From Neorhizobium tomejilense (GTDB taxonomy: Bacteria; Pseudomonadota; Alphaproteobacteria; Rhizobiales; Rhizobiaceae), in the NCBI GenBank assembly GCA_002968845.1, contig PVBG01000020.1, forward strand, positions 35,160 to 99,159: 64,000 bases of DNA. The letters run 5' to 3'. The notes beneath the pieces were generated by a model that searched no databases, was not told where the DNA came from, and was given only the letters and a program-made list of their open reading frames with translations. The translations under genes were made by a program, and so were the position numbers. Below, one piece after another: positions 49,739 to 58,600 of this stretch (positions within the stretch are counted from its first letter, which is position 1; the number at the start of each line of letters is the position of its first letter).

Positions 49739-49781
49739 TAGGGAATTTTTGATAAGTAGGGAGAAGCAAGAAAGTTAGGGA
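49739..49781 (+). repeat. Three TAGGGA direct repeats before the AbrB-type antitoxin
   Basis: TAGGGA occurs at 49739-49744, 49757-49762 and 49776-49781, spaced 18 and 19 bases apart, in the short AT-richer gap upstream of the antitoxin. The last copy doubles as its ribosome binding site. They could be an operator bound on one face of DNA by the antitoxin. Confidence 0.55.
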
Positions 49782-49790
49782 GCGATGGCA

Positions 49791-50057
49791 ATGGGTAGAT
49801 TCGAGGCGAAGACATCCATGAAGGGACAAGCCACAATTCCGGTCGAGGTCAGGAGAGCGCTCGGCTTGCCTCCGGGCGGCTTGGTGCAGTTCATCGTCGA
49901 TGACAACGGCAAGGTTTCGGTCGTGGCGAAGAAGAGCGGGCTTTCGCATATCAAGGGAATCTTCGGAAAGGCGGGTGGCCCTATCGACATCGACGAGGCT
50001 ATCTACGAGACTGTGAGGCGCCGCACGGCCATCGACCGGCAGGAGGATGATCCTTGA
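49791..50057 (+). CDS. AbrB/SpoVT-fold antitoxin
   Basis: About 88 residues, starting MGRFEAKTSMKGQATIPVEV at the ATG 49791; an ATG at 49785 is in frame, but the AGGGAG at 49777-49782 is best spaced for 49791. The N-terminal swapped-hairpin DNA-binding domain shows TIPVEVRRALGLPPGGLVQF and the C-terminal helix region (KKSGLSHIKGIFGKAGGPID, then DEAIYETVRRRTAIDRQED) binds the toxin. It is the antitoxin of a VapBC-like pair and likely autoregulates. It lies between ureB/LprI and ureC, inside the urease operon. Confidence 0.88.
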   Translation: MGRFEAKTSMKGQATIPVEVRRALGLPPGGLVQFIVDDNGKVSVVAKKSGLSHIKGIFGKAGGPIDIDEAIYETVRRRTAIDRQEDDP

Positions 50058-50461
50058 TCGGTATCGATACCAATGTCCTGGTGCGCTACGCCCTTGACGA
50101 TGATCCACACTGGTCGCCGATCGTCACCCGGTTCCTCGATACGCAGCTATCCCCACAACGGCCCGGTTACATTAATCCCATCACCCTTGTCGAGCTTGTC
50201 TGGACGCTGCGGCGCAAGCCCGAATACAACCGCTCCAAACTTGCCGATCTCATCGAAAGCCTTCTCGCATCGGACAGTCTCATACTTGGCGAGGCTGAGG
50301 CGGTCGAACGCGCGCTTGCAGCTTTCAGGCAAGGCGGCGCCGGTTTTGCCGATTATCTGATTGCCGAACTCAATGAAGCCGCCGGTGCTTCTCCAACCGT
50401 TACCATCGATCGCGGCGCGGCCAAGAAGGCGCCCTTTGTTTCACTTTCCGAGAAGGTCTGA
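50054..50461 (+). CDS. PIN-domain VapC-type toxin
   Basis: A 135-residue PIN-domain protein with the acidic quartet visible: Asp5 in MIGIDTNVLVRYALDDDPHW, Glu47 in PITLVELVWTLRRK, Asp near 104 in GAGFADYLIAELN and Asp near 121 in VTIDRGAAKK. It would be an RNase, probably cutting tRNA or other RNA, restrained by the AbrB-type antitoxin. It starts with TTG at 50054, overlapping the antitoxin stop by three bases, and ends only three bases before ureC. Any loss of the antitoxin would therefore also affect urease genes. Confidence 0.88.
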   Translation: MIGIDTNVLVRYALDDDPHWSPIVTRFLDTQLSPQRPGYINPITLVELVWTLRRKPEYNRSKLADLIESLLASDSLILGEAEAVERALAAFRQGGAGFADYLIAELNEAAGASPTVTIDRGAAKKAPFVSLSEKV

Positions 50462-50464
50462 ACC

Positions 50465-52174
50465 ATGCCCCACAAGATGTCCCGCGCCTCCTATGCCAGC
50501 ATGTTCGGTCCGACCACGGGCGACAGGGTTCGGCTTGCCGATACCGAATTGTTCATCGAGGTGGAGAAGGATTTCACCGTCTATGGCGAAGAGGTGAAGT
50601 TCGGCGGCGGCAAGGTCATTCGCGATGGCATGGGGCAGAGCCAGGCGACGCGGGCGGAAGGCGCCGTCGATACGGTCATTACCAATGCGCTGATCGTCGA
50701 CCATTCCGGCATCTACAAGGCGGACGTCGGTTTGAAGAACGGCCGCATCCACGCGATCGGCAAAGCCGGCAACCCGGATACCCAGCCGGGCGTGACGATC
50801 ATCGTCGGCCCGTCCACCGAGGCGATCGCCGGTGAGGGCAAGATCCTGACGGCCGGCGGCATGGATGCGCATATCCATTTCATCTGCCCGCAGCAGATCG
50901 AGGAGGCGCTGATGAGCGGCGTCACGACCATGCTCGGCGGAGGCTCCGGCCCGGCACATGGCACGCTTGCCACCACCTGCACCGGCGCTTGGCACATCGA
51001 GCGGATGATCGAGAGCTTCGATGCCTTCCCGATGAACCTCGCGCTCGCCGGCAAGGGCAATGCGTCGCTTCCCGCACCGCTCGAAGAGATGATCCTCGCG
51101 GGTGCCTCGTCGCTGAAGCTGCACGAGGATTGGGGCACGACGCCGGCCGCGATCGACAACTGCCTGACGGTTGCCGACGCCTTCGACGTGCAGGTGATGA
51201 TCCACACCGATACGCTGAACGAAAGTGGTTTCGTGGAGGATACGGTCGCGGCCATCAAGGGCCGCACCATCCACGCCTTCCACACGGAAGGGGCGGGCGG
51301 CGGCCACGCGCCCGACATCATCAAGATCTGCGGCAATCCGAACGTCATCCCGTCTTCGACCAATCCGACCCGGCCGTATACGATCAATACGCTCGCCGAA
51401 CATCTCGACATGCTGATGGTCTGCCATCACCTGTCGCCGTCGATCCCGGAAGACATCGCCTTTGCGGAAAGCCGCATCCGCAAGGAAACCATCGCTGCCG
51501 AAGACATCCTCCACGATCTCGGCGCCTTCTCGATCATCTCCTCCGACAGCCAGGCCATGGGCCGCGTCGGGGAAGTGGCGATCCGCACCTGGCAGACGGC
51601 CGACAAGATGAAGCGCCAGCGCGGCAGCCTGAAGGAAGAAACCGGCAATAACGACAACTTCCGCGTCAAGCGCTACATCGCCAAATACACGATCAACCCG
51701 GCGATTGCGCACGGCGTTTCCCATGAGATCGGTTCGGTCGAAGTCGGCAAGCGGGCGGATCTCGTGCTCTGGAGCCCGGCCTTCTTCGGGGTGAAGCCGG
51801 AAATGGTGCTGCTCGGCGGCTCGATCGCGGCCGCACCGATGGGTGATCCGAACGCCTCGATCCCGACGCCGCAGCCGATGCACTATCGGCCGATGTTTGC
51901 GGCCTACGGCAAGCTGCGCACCAATTCCTCCGTCACCTTCGTCAGCCAGGCTTCTCTGGATGCCGGCCTTACCCAGCGCCTCGGCGTCGCCAAGAAGCTG
52001 GTGGCAGTCAAAAACACCCGCGGTGGCATCTCCAAGGCCTCGATGATCCACAATTCGCTGACGCCGCATGTGGAGGTCAACCCGGAGACATACGAGGTGC
52101 GGGCCGACGGCGAGTTGCTCACCTGCGAGCCCGCAACCGTGCTGCCGATGGCGCAGCGCTATTTCCTGTTCTGA
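50465..52174 (+). CDS. ureC: Urease alpha subunit (catalytic)
   Basis: A 569-residue UreC with intact active-site residues: nickel-binding His136 and His138 (GGMDAHIHFI), carbamylated Lys218 (SSLKLHEDWG), His247 and His273, Cys320 and catalytic His321 (VCHHLSP), and Asp361 (IISSDSQAMG). It hydrolyses urea to ammonia and carbamate. The first residues (MPHKMSRASYASMFGPTTGD) are standard. It is only three bases after the toxin gene, whose translation may be coupled to it. Full length; no damage seen. Confidence 0.98.
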   Translation: MPHKMSRASYASMFGPTTGDRVRLADTELFIEVEKDFTVYGEEVKFGGGKVIRDGMGQSQATRAEGAVDTVITNALIVDHSGIYKADVGLKNGRIHAIGKAGNPDTQPGVTIIVGPSTEAIAGEGKILTAGGMDAHIHFICPQQIEEALMSGVTTMLGGGSGPAHGTLATTCTGAWHIERMIESFDAFPMNLALAGKGNASLPAPLEEMILAGASSLKLHEDWGTTPAAIDNCLTVADAFDVQVMIHTDTLNESGFVEDTVAAIKGRTIHAFHTEGAGGGHAPDIIKICGNPNVIPSSTNPTRPYTINTLAEHLDMLMVCHHLSPSIPEDIAFAESRIRKETIAAEDILHDLGAFSIISSDSQAMGRVGEVAIRTWQTADKMKRQRGSLKEETGNNDNFRVKRYIAKYTINPAIAHGVSHEIGSVEVGKRADLVLWSPAFFGVKPEMVLLGGSIAAAPMGDPNASIPTPQPMHYRPMFAAYGKLRTNSSVTFVSQASLDAGLTQRLGVAKKLVAVKNTRGGISKASMIHNSLTPHVEVNPETYEVRADGELLTCEPATVLPMAQRYFLF

Positions 52175-52199
52175 GGCGCTGGCACCTCGGAGCCCATTA

Positions 52200-52871
52200 A
52201 TGAAGACGTTTTTGCGCCGGCTCCTCGCTGCGGTTCTGTTCGTGGTTGTCGCGGTGGCCGTCGGGACGTTCATCCCGCGGCCGCTGTTTGTGCCGAGCCG
52301 GGCGGCGGAACCGGCGGCGCAAAGGCGCATCCTGGTTCTGTCCAATCCGATCCACACGGACATCGCCATTCCGCTGGCTGAGGATACCCGCGCCGCCTTT
52401 GCTTTTCTGGAGCGGTCCGGAATCCCCGTTGCCAATCCCGGTGCGGAATGGCTGGTGCTCGGTTGGGGTGGGCGGGCCTTTTATCTTGAAACGCCGACCT
52501 GGGCGGATTTGAAGCCGCTTCCGGTATTGCGGGCACTGACGATCGACAGTTCGGTCATGCATGTGGATGTTGCCGGCGGGATCGATGAAAGCCATCCGGC
52601 GGTGATGCCACTCGACCTGGAGGCGGCGGAATTCCAGCGGCTTTTGGCGTTCATCCAGACGAGTTTCACCCGTCAGGCAGGCGAGGTGGCTGTGGTGCCG
52701 GAGTCGGGCTATGGCGAGAATGACCGGTTCTTCGAGGCAAACGGCTATTTCAACGCGGTTGTCGGCTGCAACACGTGGGCCGCGGCGGCACTGCGCGCCG
52801 CCGGATTGCGCACCGGCCTCTGGAATCCGCTGCCACAGACGCTTACCCTCTCACTCAAGCTTTTCAATTGA
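52200..52871 (+). CDS. TIGR02117/DUF2459 urease-operon protein
   Basis: A 223-residue protein beginning with a hydrophobic signal or anchor (LRRLLAAVLFVVVAVAVGTF), then SNPIHTDIAIPLAEDTRAAF, AEWLVLGWGGRAFYLETPTW, YFNAVVGCNTWAAAALRAAG and the end LWNPLPQTLTLSLKLF. This is the pattern of the TIGR02117 family (putative urease-associated protein), often seen in urease operons of rhizobia. Function is unknown. It starts 25 bases after ureC and ends 14 before ureE. Confidence 0.8.
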   Translation: MKTFLRRLLAAVLFVVVAVAVGTFIPRPLFVPSRAAEPAAQRRILVLSNPIHTDIAIPLAEDTRAAFAFLERSGIPVANPGAEWLVLGWGGRAFYLETPTWADLKPLPVLRALTIDSSVMHVDVAGGIDESHPAVMPLDLEAAEFQRLLAFIQTSFTRQAGEVAVVPESGYGENDRFFEANGYFNAVVGCNTWAAAALRAAGLRTGLWNPLPQTLTLSLKLFN

Positions 52872-52885
52872 CCCCGGAGTATTCC

Positions 52886-53350
52886 ATGCAGCACGTCCAC
52901 TCCTATCACCCCGCCGGCGTGGTCACCGACCCGCCGGTCGATATCGTCACGCTGCCGCATGATCTGCGGCATCTGCGCCGCAAGCTGCTGCATCTCTCCA
53001 ATGGCGAAATGGTGATGCTCGATCTCAAGGAGGCCGTGCTTTTCCATCACGGCGATCGGCTGGTGCTTGAGAACGGCGATACGATCGAGGTACATGCGGC
53101 CCCGGAAAAACTCTTCGAGATCAAGGGCCGCGATACGCTGCACCTGATCGAGCTCGCGTGGCATCTCGGCAATCGCCATCTGCCGGCGCAGATCGAGGAA
53201 GGCCGTATCCTCATCCTGCGCGACCATGTGATCCGCGCCATGCTGGAAGGGCTTGGTGCCGCGGTTGCCGAGGTCGAGGAAGGTTTCCAGCCGGCCCGCG
53301 GCGCCTACCATTCGCATGGTTCGCACGGCCATGACCATCATGGACATTGA
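52886..53350 (+). CDS. ureE: Urease accessory nickel chaperone UreE
   Basis: A 154-residue UreE with an N-terminal peptide-binding domain (DIVTLPHDLRHLRRKLLHLS) and C-terminal metal-binding domain (HLIELAWHLGNRHLPAQIEE, ILILRDHVIRAMLEGLGA) and a His-rich tail GAYHSHGSHGHDHHGH. It brings nickel to the UreDFG complex. The His-rich tail is of moderate length. It follows TIGR02117 by 14 bases. Confidence 0.95.
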   Translation: MQHVHSYHPAGVVTDPPVDIVTLPHDLRHLRRKLLHLSNGEMVMLDLKEAVLFHHGDRLVLENGDTIEVHAAPEKLFEIKGRDTLHLIELAWHLGNRHLPAQIEEGRILILRDHVIRAMLEGLGAAVAEVEEGFQPARGAYHSHGSHGHDHHGH

Positions 53351-53356
53351 GGCTTC

Positions 53357-54025
53357 GTGACCAACCTCGATACCAAGGTGCTTCTGAGGCTGATGGCCTG
53401 GCTCTCGCCGGCCTTTCCGATCGGCGGCTTCGCCTATTCGGGGGGGCTCGAACGGGCGGTGCACGATGGCCTCGTCAAGGATGCGGCAAGCCTGATCGCC
53501 TGGCTGACGAGCCTGCTGCGGCACGGCGCCTTGTGGAATGACGCCGTGCTGTTCGGCGAAGCCTGGCGGCGGTATGAGGACGGTGTTGCGTTGAAGGAGA
53601 TAGCCGAACTGGGGCTGGCGCTTGCCGGCTCCGCAGAACGCCACGCGGAGACATTGTCGCTCGGCAAGGCATTCGCCGCGGCGGCCTCCGCATGGCCTCA
53701 TCCGGTTCTCGACCGCCTGCCGCCAGCCGTGCCGTTCCCCGTCGCAGTCGGTGCGATTGCGGCAGGGCATGGCGTGCCGGCAGCCCAGGCGCTTGCCGCC
53801 TATCTGCATGCGACCGTCTCGCAATCGGTGTCTGCCGGTATCAGGCTTGGGGTTTCCGGGCAGGTGGAAGGGGTGGCCGTGCTTGCAGACATCGAGAACC
53901 TGATCAGCCAGATTGCGGAGAAGGCGAGCCTTACCACTCTCGATGATCTGGGCAGCGCGGCAGTGCAGGCGGAAATTGCCTCTCTCCGGCATGAAACACA
54001 GCATTCGCGGCTTTTCCGCTCGTAG
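53357..54025 (+). CDS. ureF: Urease accessory protein UreF
   Basis: A 222-residue all-helical UreF: LLRLMAWLSPAFPIGGFAYS, GGLERAVHDGLVKDAASLIA, HAETLSLGKAFAAAASAWP, and the C-terminal QVEGVAVLADIENLISQIAE. It acts as a checkpoint factor (GAP-like) in UreG-dependent nickel delivery. It starts with GTG six bases after ureE. Confidence 0.94.
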   Translation: MTNLDTKVLLRLMAWLSPAFPIGGFAYSGGLERAVHDGLVKDAASLIAWLTSLLRHGALWNDAVLFGEAWRRYEDGVALKEIAELGLALAGSAERHAETLSLGKAFAAAASAWPHPVLDRLPPAVPFPVAVGAIAAGHGVPAAQALAAYLHATVSQSVSAGIRLGVSGQVEGVAVLADIENLISQIAEKASLTTLDDLGSAAVQAEIASLRHETQHSRLFRS

Positions 54026-54068
54026 AAGCGGGCTTAAGCTGGGACCTGAAAGAATGAAAGGACGACAT

Positions 54069-54680
54069 ATGAAATCGGCGAATGGACCTCTTCGCGTCGG
54101 CATCGGCGGCCCTGTCGGTTCGGGCAAGACGGCACTGACCGAGAAGCTCTGCAAGGCGATGCGGGAGGATTATTCCGTCGCGGTCGTCACCAACGACATC
54201 TATACCAAGGAGGATGCCGAAGCGCTAGTGCGCTGCCAGGCGCTGTCTTCCGACCGCATTGTCGGCGTCGAGACCGGGGGCTGCCCGCACACCGCCATCC
54301 GCGAGGACGCGACGATCAATCTGCAGGCCATCGCGGGCCTGAACGAGCGTATACCCGACCTCGACGTGGTGTTCATCGAATCCGGCGGCGACAATCTCGC
54401 GGCGACCTTTTCGCCCGATCTCGCCGACCTCACCATCTATGTGATCTCCACCTGCCAGGGCGAGGAAATCCCGCGCAAGGGCGGTCCGGGCATTACCCGC
54501 TCCGACCTGCTGATCATCAACAAGAAGGATCTCGCTCCCTACGTCGACGTCGATCTCGACGTGATGGACCGCGACGCGTATCGCATGCGCGAGGCAAAGC
54601 CGCATCTGTTTACCGATTTGAAACGCGGCGTCGGCGTGGACCATGTGGTCCGGTTTCTGAAGGAGCAGGGCGGGCTTTAA
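54069..54680 (+). CDS. ureG: Urease accessory GTPase UreG
   Basis: A 203-residue SIMIBI GTPase. P-loop GIGGPVGSGKTALTEKLCKA (about 14-22), VVTNDIYTKEDAEALVRCQA, the metal-binding CPH motif in VGVETGGCPHTAIREDATIN, and NKKDLAPYVDVDLDVMDRDA for guanine recognition. It supplies energy to nickel insertion. The ATG at 54069 gives the normal N terminus; ATG at 54054 is an alternative. A terminator follows. Confidence 0.97.
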   Translation: MKSANGPLRVGIGGPVGSGKTALTEKLCKAMREDYSVAVVTNDIYTKEDAEALVRCQALSSDRIVGVETGGCPHTAIREDATINLQAIAGLNERIPDLDVVFIESGGDNLAATFSPDLADLTIYVISTCQGEEIPRKGGPGITRSDLLIINKKDLAPYVDVDLDVMDRDAYRMREAKPHLFTDLKRGVGVDHVVRFLKEQGGL

Positions 54681-54688
54681 AAAGTTGA

Positions 54689-54720
54689 GGCCGGTGGCCC
54701 CTCGAAGCCACCGGCCTTAT
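54689..54720 (+). terminator. Terminator of the urease operon
   Basis: GGCCGGTGGC (54689-54698) pairs with GCCACCGGCC (54707-54716) around an 8-base loop and is followed by TTAT. It lies 8 bases beyond the ureG stop. Confidence 0.85.
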
Positions 54721-54806
54721 CTGCATGTCGCGGTCCCGCCGCCAGTGTCACAACATGCATCCAAAGAAAGTCCGGACCCGCCCGTCCGGTCTCGCTTCGT
54801 TTAACT

Positions 54807-55511
54807 TTAAATCTCGCGCAGGGCCTGCACGTCGCCGACCTGGATCACGCGCCCGCGTACCGTCACTCCTGTGCGCCGGAGGGTGGAGAATGCGCGCGAG
54901 AGCGCCTCGGGAGCGAGGCCCAGCATGCCTGCGAGCAGGTTCTTCTGGAAAGGCAGGCGAATGGACGCCGGGCCACCGTCCACCGGGCACCGCGTCAGGA
55001 TATAATTTGCCACCCGCTGTGGCGCCGTATGCAACCTGTCATTGGCTACGCAGTCCATCGTGGTTATGAGGTGTTTCGATAGCGAGGTGATCACCGCCTT
55101 GGCAATATCCCGCTCCTGGTCGGCCAGATCCCGCACCGCCTGCATGTCGAAGCGGGCAAGCGTCGTCGCTTCGGCCGTCTGGGCATGATGGCGGTACTTG
55201 GTGCCGCCATAGAGAAGACATTCGGCGAACGTGTCGCCCGGGCTGCAGATGCGGATATCCGCCTCGCGGCCGTCACGATTGAGCTGGTAGAGCCGTACGT
55301 AGCCGCTGAGAACGCAGTAGAAAGCGTCGGCATTCTCGCCCTCGCGAAAGATCGACTTGCGGTTCGTCAGACTGATGACACTCATGGTCGACATCATCCG
55401 GACCAGAGAATTGCCGGTCAGGCTGGTCAGGAAAGGCGTCTTCATCAGGACGGCCCGGTCCCTGTTGTTGAGCTTGAAATTGCTGTTCATCATGTCCGCC
55501 GTCTCTTCCAT
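54807..55511 (-). CDS. Crp/Fnr-family transcriptional regulator
   Basis: A 234-residue regulator. It has a cyclic-nucleotide-binding-like N-terminal beta-roll (FREGENADAFYCVLSGYVRL, YQLNRDGREADIRICSPGDT), a long dimer helix (IAKAVITSLSKHLITTMDCV) and a C-terminal helix-turn-helix (KNLLAGMLGLAPEALSRAFS, TLRRTGVTVRGRVIQV). The N-terminal iron-sulfur cysteines of FNR/FixK-type oxygen sensors are absent, so it may sense NO, heme or another signal. An FNR-like box lies 60 bases upstream. It is a single gene, convergent with the urease operon across the terminator. Confidence 0.9.
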   Translation of the reverse strand: MEETADMMNSNFKLNNRDRAVLMKTPFLTSLTGNSLVRMMSTMSVISLTNRKSIFREGENADAFYCVLSGYVRLYQLNRDGREADIRICSPGDTFAECLLYGGTKYRHHAQTAEATTLARFDMQAVRDLADQERDIAKAVITSLSKHLITTMDCVANDRLHTAPQRVANYILTRCPVDGGPASIRLPFQKNLLAGMLGLAPEALSRAFSTLRRTGVTVRGRVIQVGDVQALREI

Positions 55512-55570
55512 AACCTGAACCGCCGCGCATTCCCGATATCGCTAAAATAACAGGTTCACGAAATCTAAAT

Positions 55571-55584
55571 TTGACATCGATCAA
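55571..55584. promoter_or_regulatory. FNR/Nnr-like box upstream of the Crp/Fnr gene
   Basis: TTGACATCGATCAA (55571-55584) matches the TTGAT-N4-ATCAA family consensus with one mismatch in the left arm. It is about 60 bases upstream of the regulator start and inside the gap between it and the RND pump gene. Confidence 0.65.
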
Positions 55585-55687
55585 ATCCGTGAAATTTTTC
55601 TGTAATCTCCGCGAGTTGGCTTATTCCAACGAAAAACGCCGGACCCAAGGGCCTGGCGTTGTCGGAAATACGGTGCGGAAATGAAGG

Positions 55688-58600
55688 TTATTCGGCGGCC
55701 AGCGGCGGCAGGCGCAGCACCTTGCTGCTGGCTTGCGCCCCGGGAGACCGATCGTCGTTGGCGCTCGTCTGCCGTTCCATCTGGTTGAGGCGTTCTTCCA
55801 GGGATGCGATCGACTGCGCGTTCTTGCGAGCCTCCTGGCTGAGTTCCTCGTTAGAAAGACCGAAGTCCTCCTGTTCCTTCTTGCCGACCATGCGGCCGAA
55901 GATCTTGCCGAGCAGGCGCGACAGGTCGTCCATGATCAGGAAGAAGGACGGCACGACGAGGAGCGAGAGCACCGTCGAAACGATGATGCCGCCTATCACC
56001 GCGATCGCCATCGGCGCACGGAAGGAACCGCCTTCGCCGACGCCAAGCGCCGAGGGCAACATGCCCGCGGACATGGCGATCGACGTCATGATGATCGGAC
56101 GGGCGCGCTTGCGGCCGGCCTCGACCATGGCATGGACCCGTTCCAGGCCTTGCCGCTTCATCTCGATCGCGAAGTCCACCAGAAGGATGGCGTTCTTCGT
56201 GACGATGCCCATCAGCATCAGGATACCGATCAGGACCGGCATCGACAGCGCGTTCTGGGTGATGATCAGCGCCACCGCCACGCCGCCGATAGCCAGCGGC
56301 AGCGAGAACAGGATGGTGAAGGGCTGGATGACGTCCTTGAAGAGCAGGATCAGCACCACGAGCACCAGCATCAGGCCCATCAGCATCGCATTGCCGAAGC
56401 TCTGCTGCATTTCGGCCTGCACCTTGGCGTCGCCGCTTTCGGCCAGACGAACCGTCTTCGGCAACTCGGTCTCGCCGACGATCCGCTTGAACTCGGCCGA
56501 TGCGGTATCGAGTGCCGTGCCGAAGGGAACGTCGGAACCGATCGCCACGACGCGGTTGCGGTCGTTGCGCTTGATCGAGCTCGGGCCTTCTGAATAGTCG
56601 ATGTCGGCAACGTTGTAGAGCGGCACGCTGGCACCGGCCGCGGTCTTGATCTTGAGCGCCCGGATCGAGGCCAGATCGCGCCGCACGTCGAGTGAGGCCT
56701 GGACGCGGATCGGGATTTGCCGGTCGTCAAGCGAGATCTTGGCAAGGTTGGCATCAACATCGCCGATGGTCGCGACGCGGACCGTCTCGGCGATCTGCTG
56801 CGGCGTGATGCCGAGGCGCGAAGCCTCCGCCATGCGCGGCCGAATCTGCAGTTCCGGACGGGGCAGGGCGCCTTCCGAGGAGACGTTGAAAAGGATCGGC
56901 GAGGCTCGCAGCTTCGATTCCAGCGTGCTGACGGCGTCGTTCAGGTCCGCCTCGTTGGTGGAGAGGAAGTTGAACGAAAGGTCGCGCTCGGCGCGGTCGT
57001 TGACCTTGGATATCCGCACGTCCGGAATGGAGCGGACGGCAGCAAAAATGTCCTTTTCAACATCCCATTGCGGACGCGTACGGCCATTTTCCTTGATCTT
57101 CGGCACCACGTCGCGGATCAATGGGATCGACCCCAGGCCCTTGTTGACCAGGGTCTTTACCAGCGAATGGTCGAGGTTCTGCAGGATGACGCGCACAGTT
57201 GCACGGCGAAGTTCGAGATCGCCCTTGGGCGACGCTCCGCCGAGGATGAAGACGCTCTCGACACCGTCGATATGGCGAATCGCGTCATAGATGACGTCGG
57301 TGCTGGCGCCCGTTTCGTCGAGCGTCGCATTCGGCGGCAGTTCCACTGACAGCACGACGCGAGAGTTGTCGTCCGGCGGCAGGAAGCTGCCGGGGACCTG
57401 GGATAGCAGCATCACGGAGCCGATCAGGAAGCCGATTGCGGCGAGCATCGTCGTATAACGCCAGTACCAGCGGCGGGTCGTGCCGGTGACAAGGCGCGTA
57501 TAGGCCTTCATGATCCAGCCGTCGTTGTCGTGATGGTCTTCCATCCCGTCTTCAGGGCTCATCAGATAGGCGGCCATCAGCGGCGTGATCAGTCGCGCCA
57601 CCGCGAGCGAGAAGAACACCGAGAAGGCGACCGTCAGGCCGAACTGGATGAAGTACTGGCCCGGAACGCCCGGCATGAACGACACCGGCACGAACACGGC
57701 GATGATCGTGAAGCTGGTGGCGATGACGGCGAGGCCGATTTCGTCGGCGGCCTCGAGCGCCGCCTTGTAAGGCGATTTGCCCATCTTGATATGCCGCGCG
57801 ATGTTCTCGATCTCGACGATCGCGTCGTCGACGAGAATCCCGGTCGCGAGCGTCAGCGCCAGGAAGCTTACGAGGTTCAGCGAGAACCCCATGAGGTCCA
57901 TGATCCAGAAGGTCGGGATCGCCGACAGCGGCAGGGCAACCGCTGCGATCAGCGTCGCGCGCCAGTTCCTCAGGAACAGGAAGACCACGATAACGGCGAG
58001 GACCGAACCTTCCACCAGCGTATGGAGGGCAGCTTCGTAATTGCCGTAGGTGAAGTAGACCGAGTCGTCGACCATTTCGATCGCGACGTTCGGGTTGGCC
58101 TTGCGCACTTCGTCGAGGCTGGTGGCGACGGTTTCGGCGACCGAGACCTCGCTTGCACCCTTGGCGCGGAACACGGCGAAGGTGACCGACGGCGTGCCGT
58201 TGAAGCGCGAGAAGGATTTCGGCTCCTCGTAGGTATCGGTGATGGTGCCGAGTTCGGTCAGCTTGACGAACTGGCCGTTGGGCAGCGTGATCGTCGTGTC
58301 GGCAAGCTGAGCGACGCTGCGGGCATCGCCGAGCGTGCGGATCGTCTGTTCGTTGCCGGCCACCTGGCCGCGGCCGGAGCCGAGGTCGACGTTGGTGCCA
58401 CGCATCTGGGTACTGACATCGGCAGCGGTAATGCCATAGGCGTCCAGCTTGGCGGGGTTCAGCGACACCCGGACTTCACGGTCGGAGCCGCCGTAACGGT
58501 CGATACGGCCGACGCCGGCCTGGCCCTGCAGGGCGCGCTTGACCGTGTCGTCGACGAACCAGGAGAGCTCCTCGAGGGTCATGTTCGGCGAGGAGACGGC

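Noticed and set aside
50441..52435. Long open frame antisense to ureC and its neighbour
   Set aside because: No motif is seen, and the complementary strand encodes an intact urease alpha subunit.
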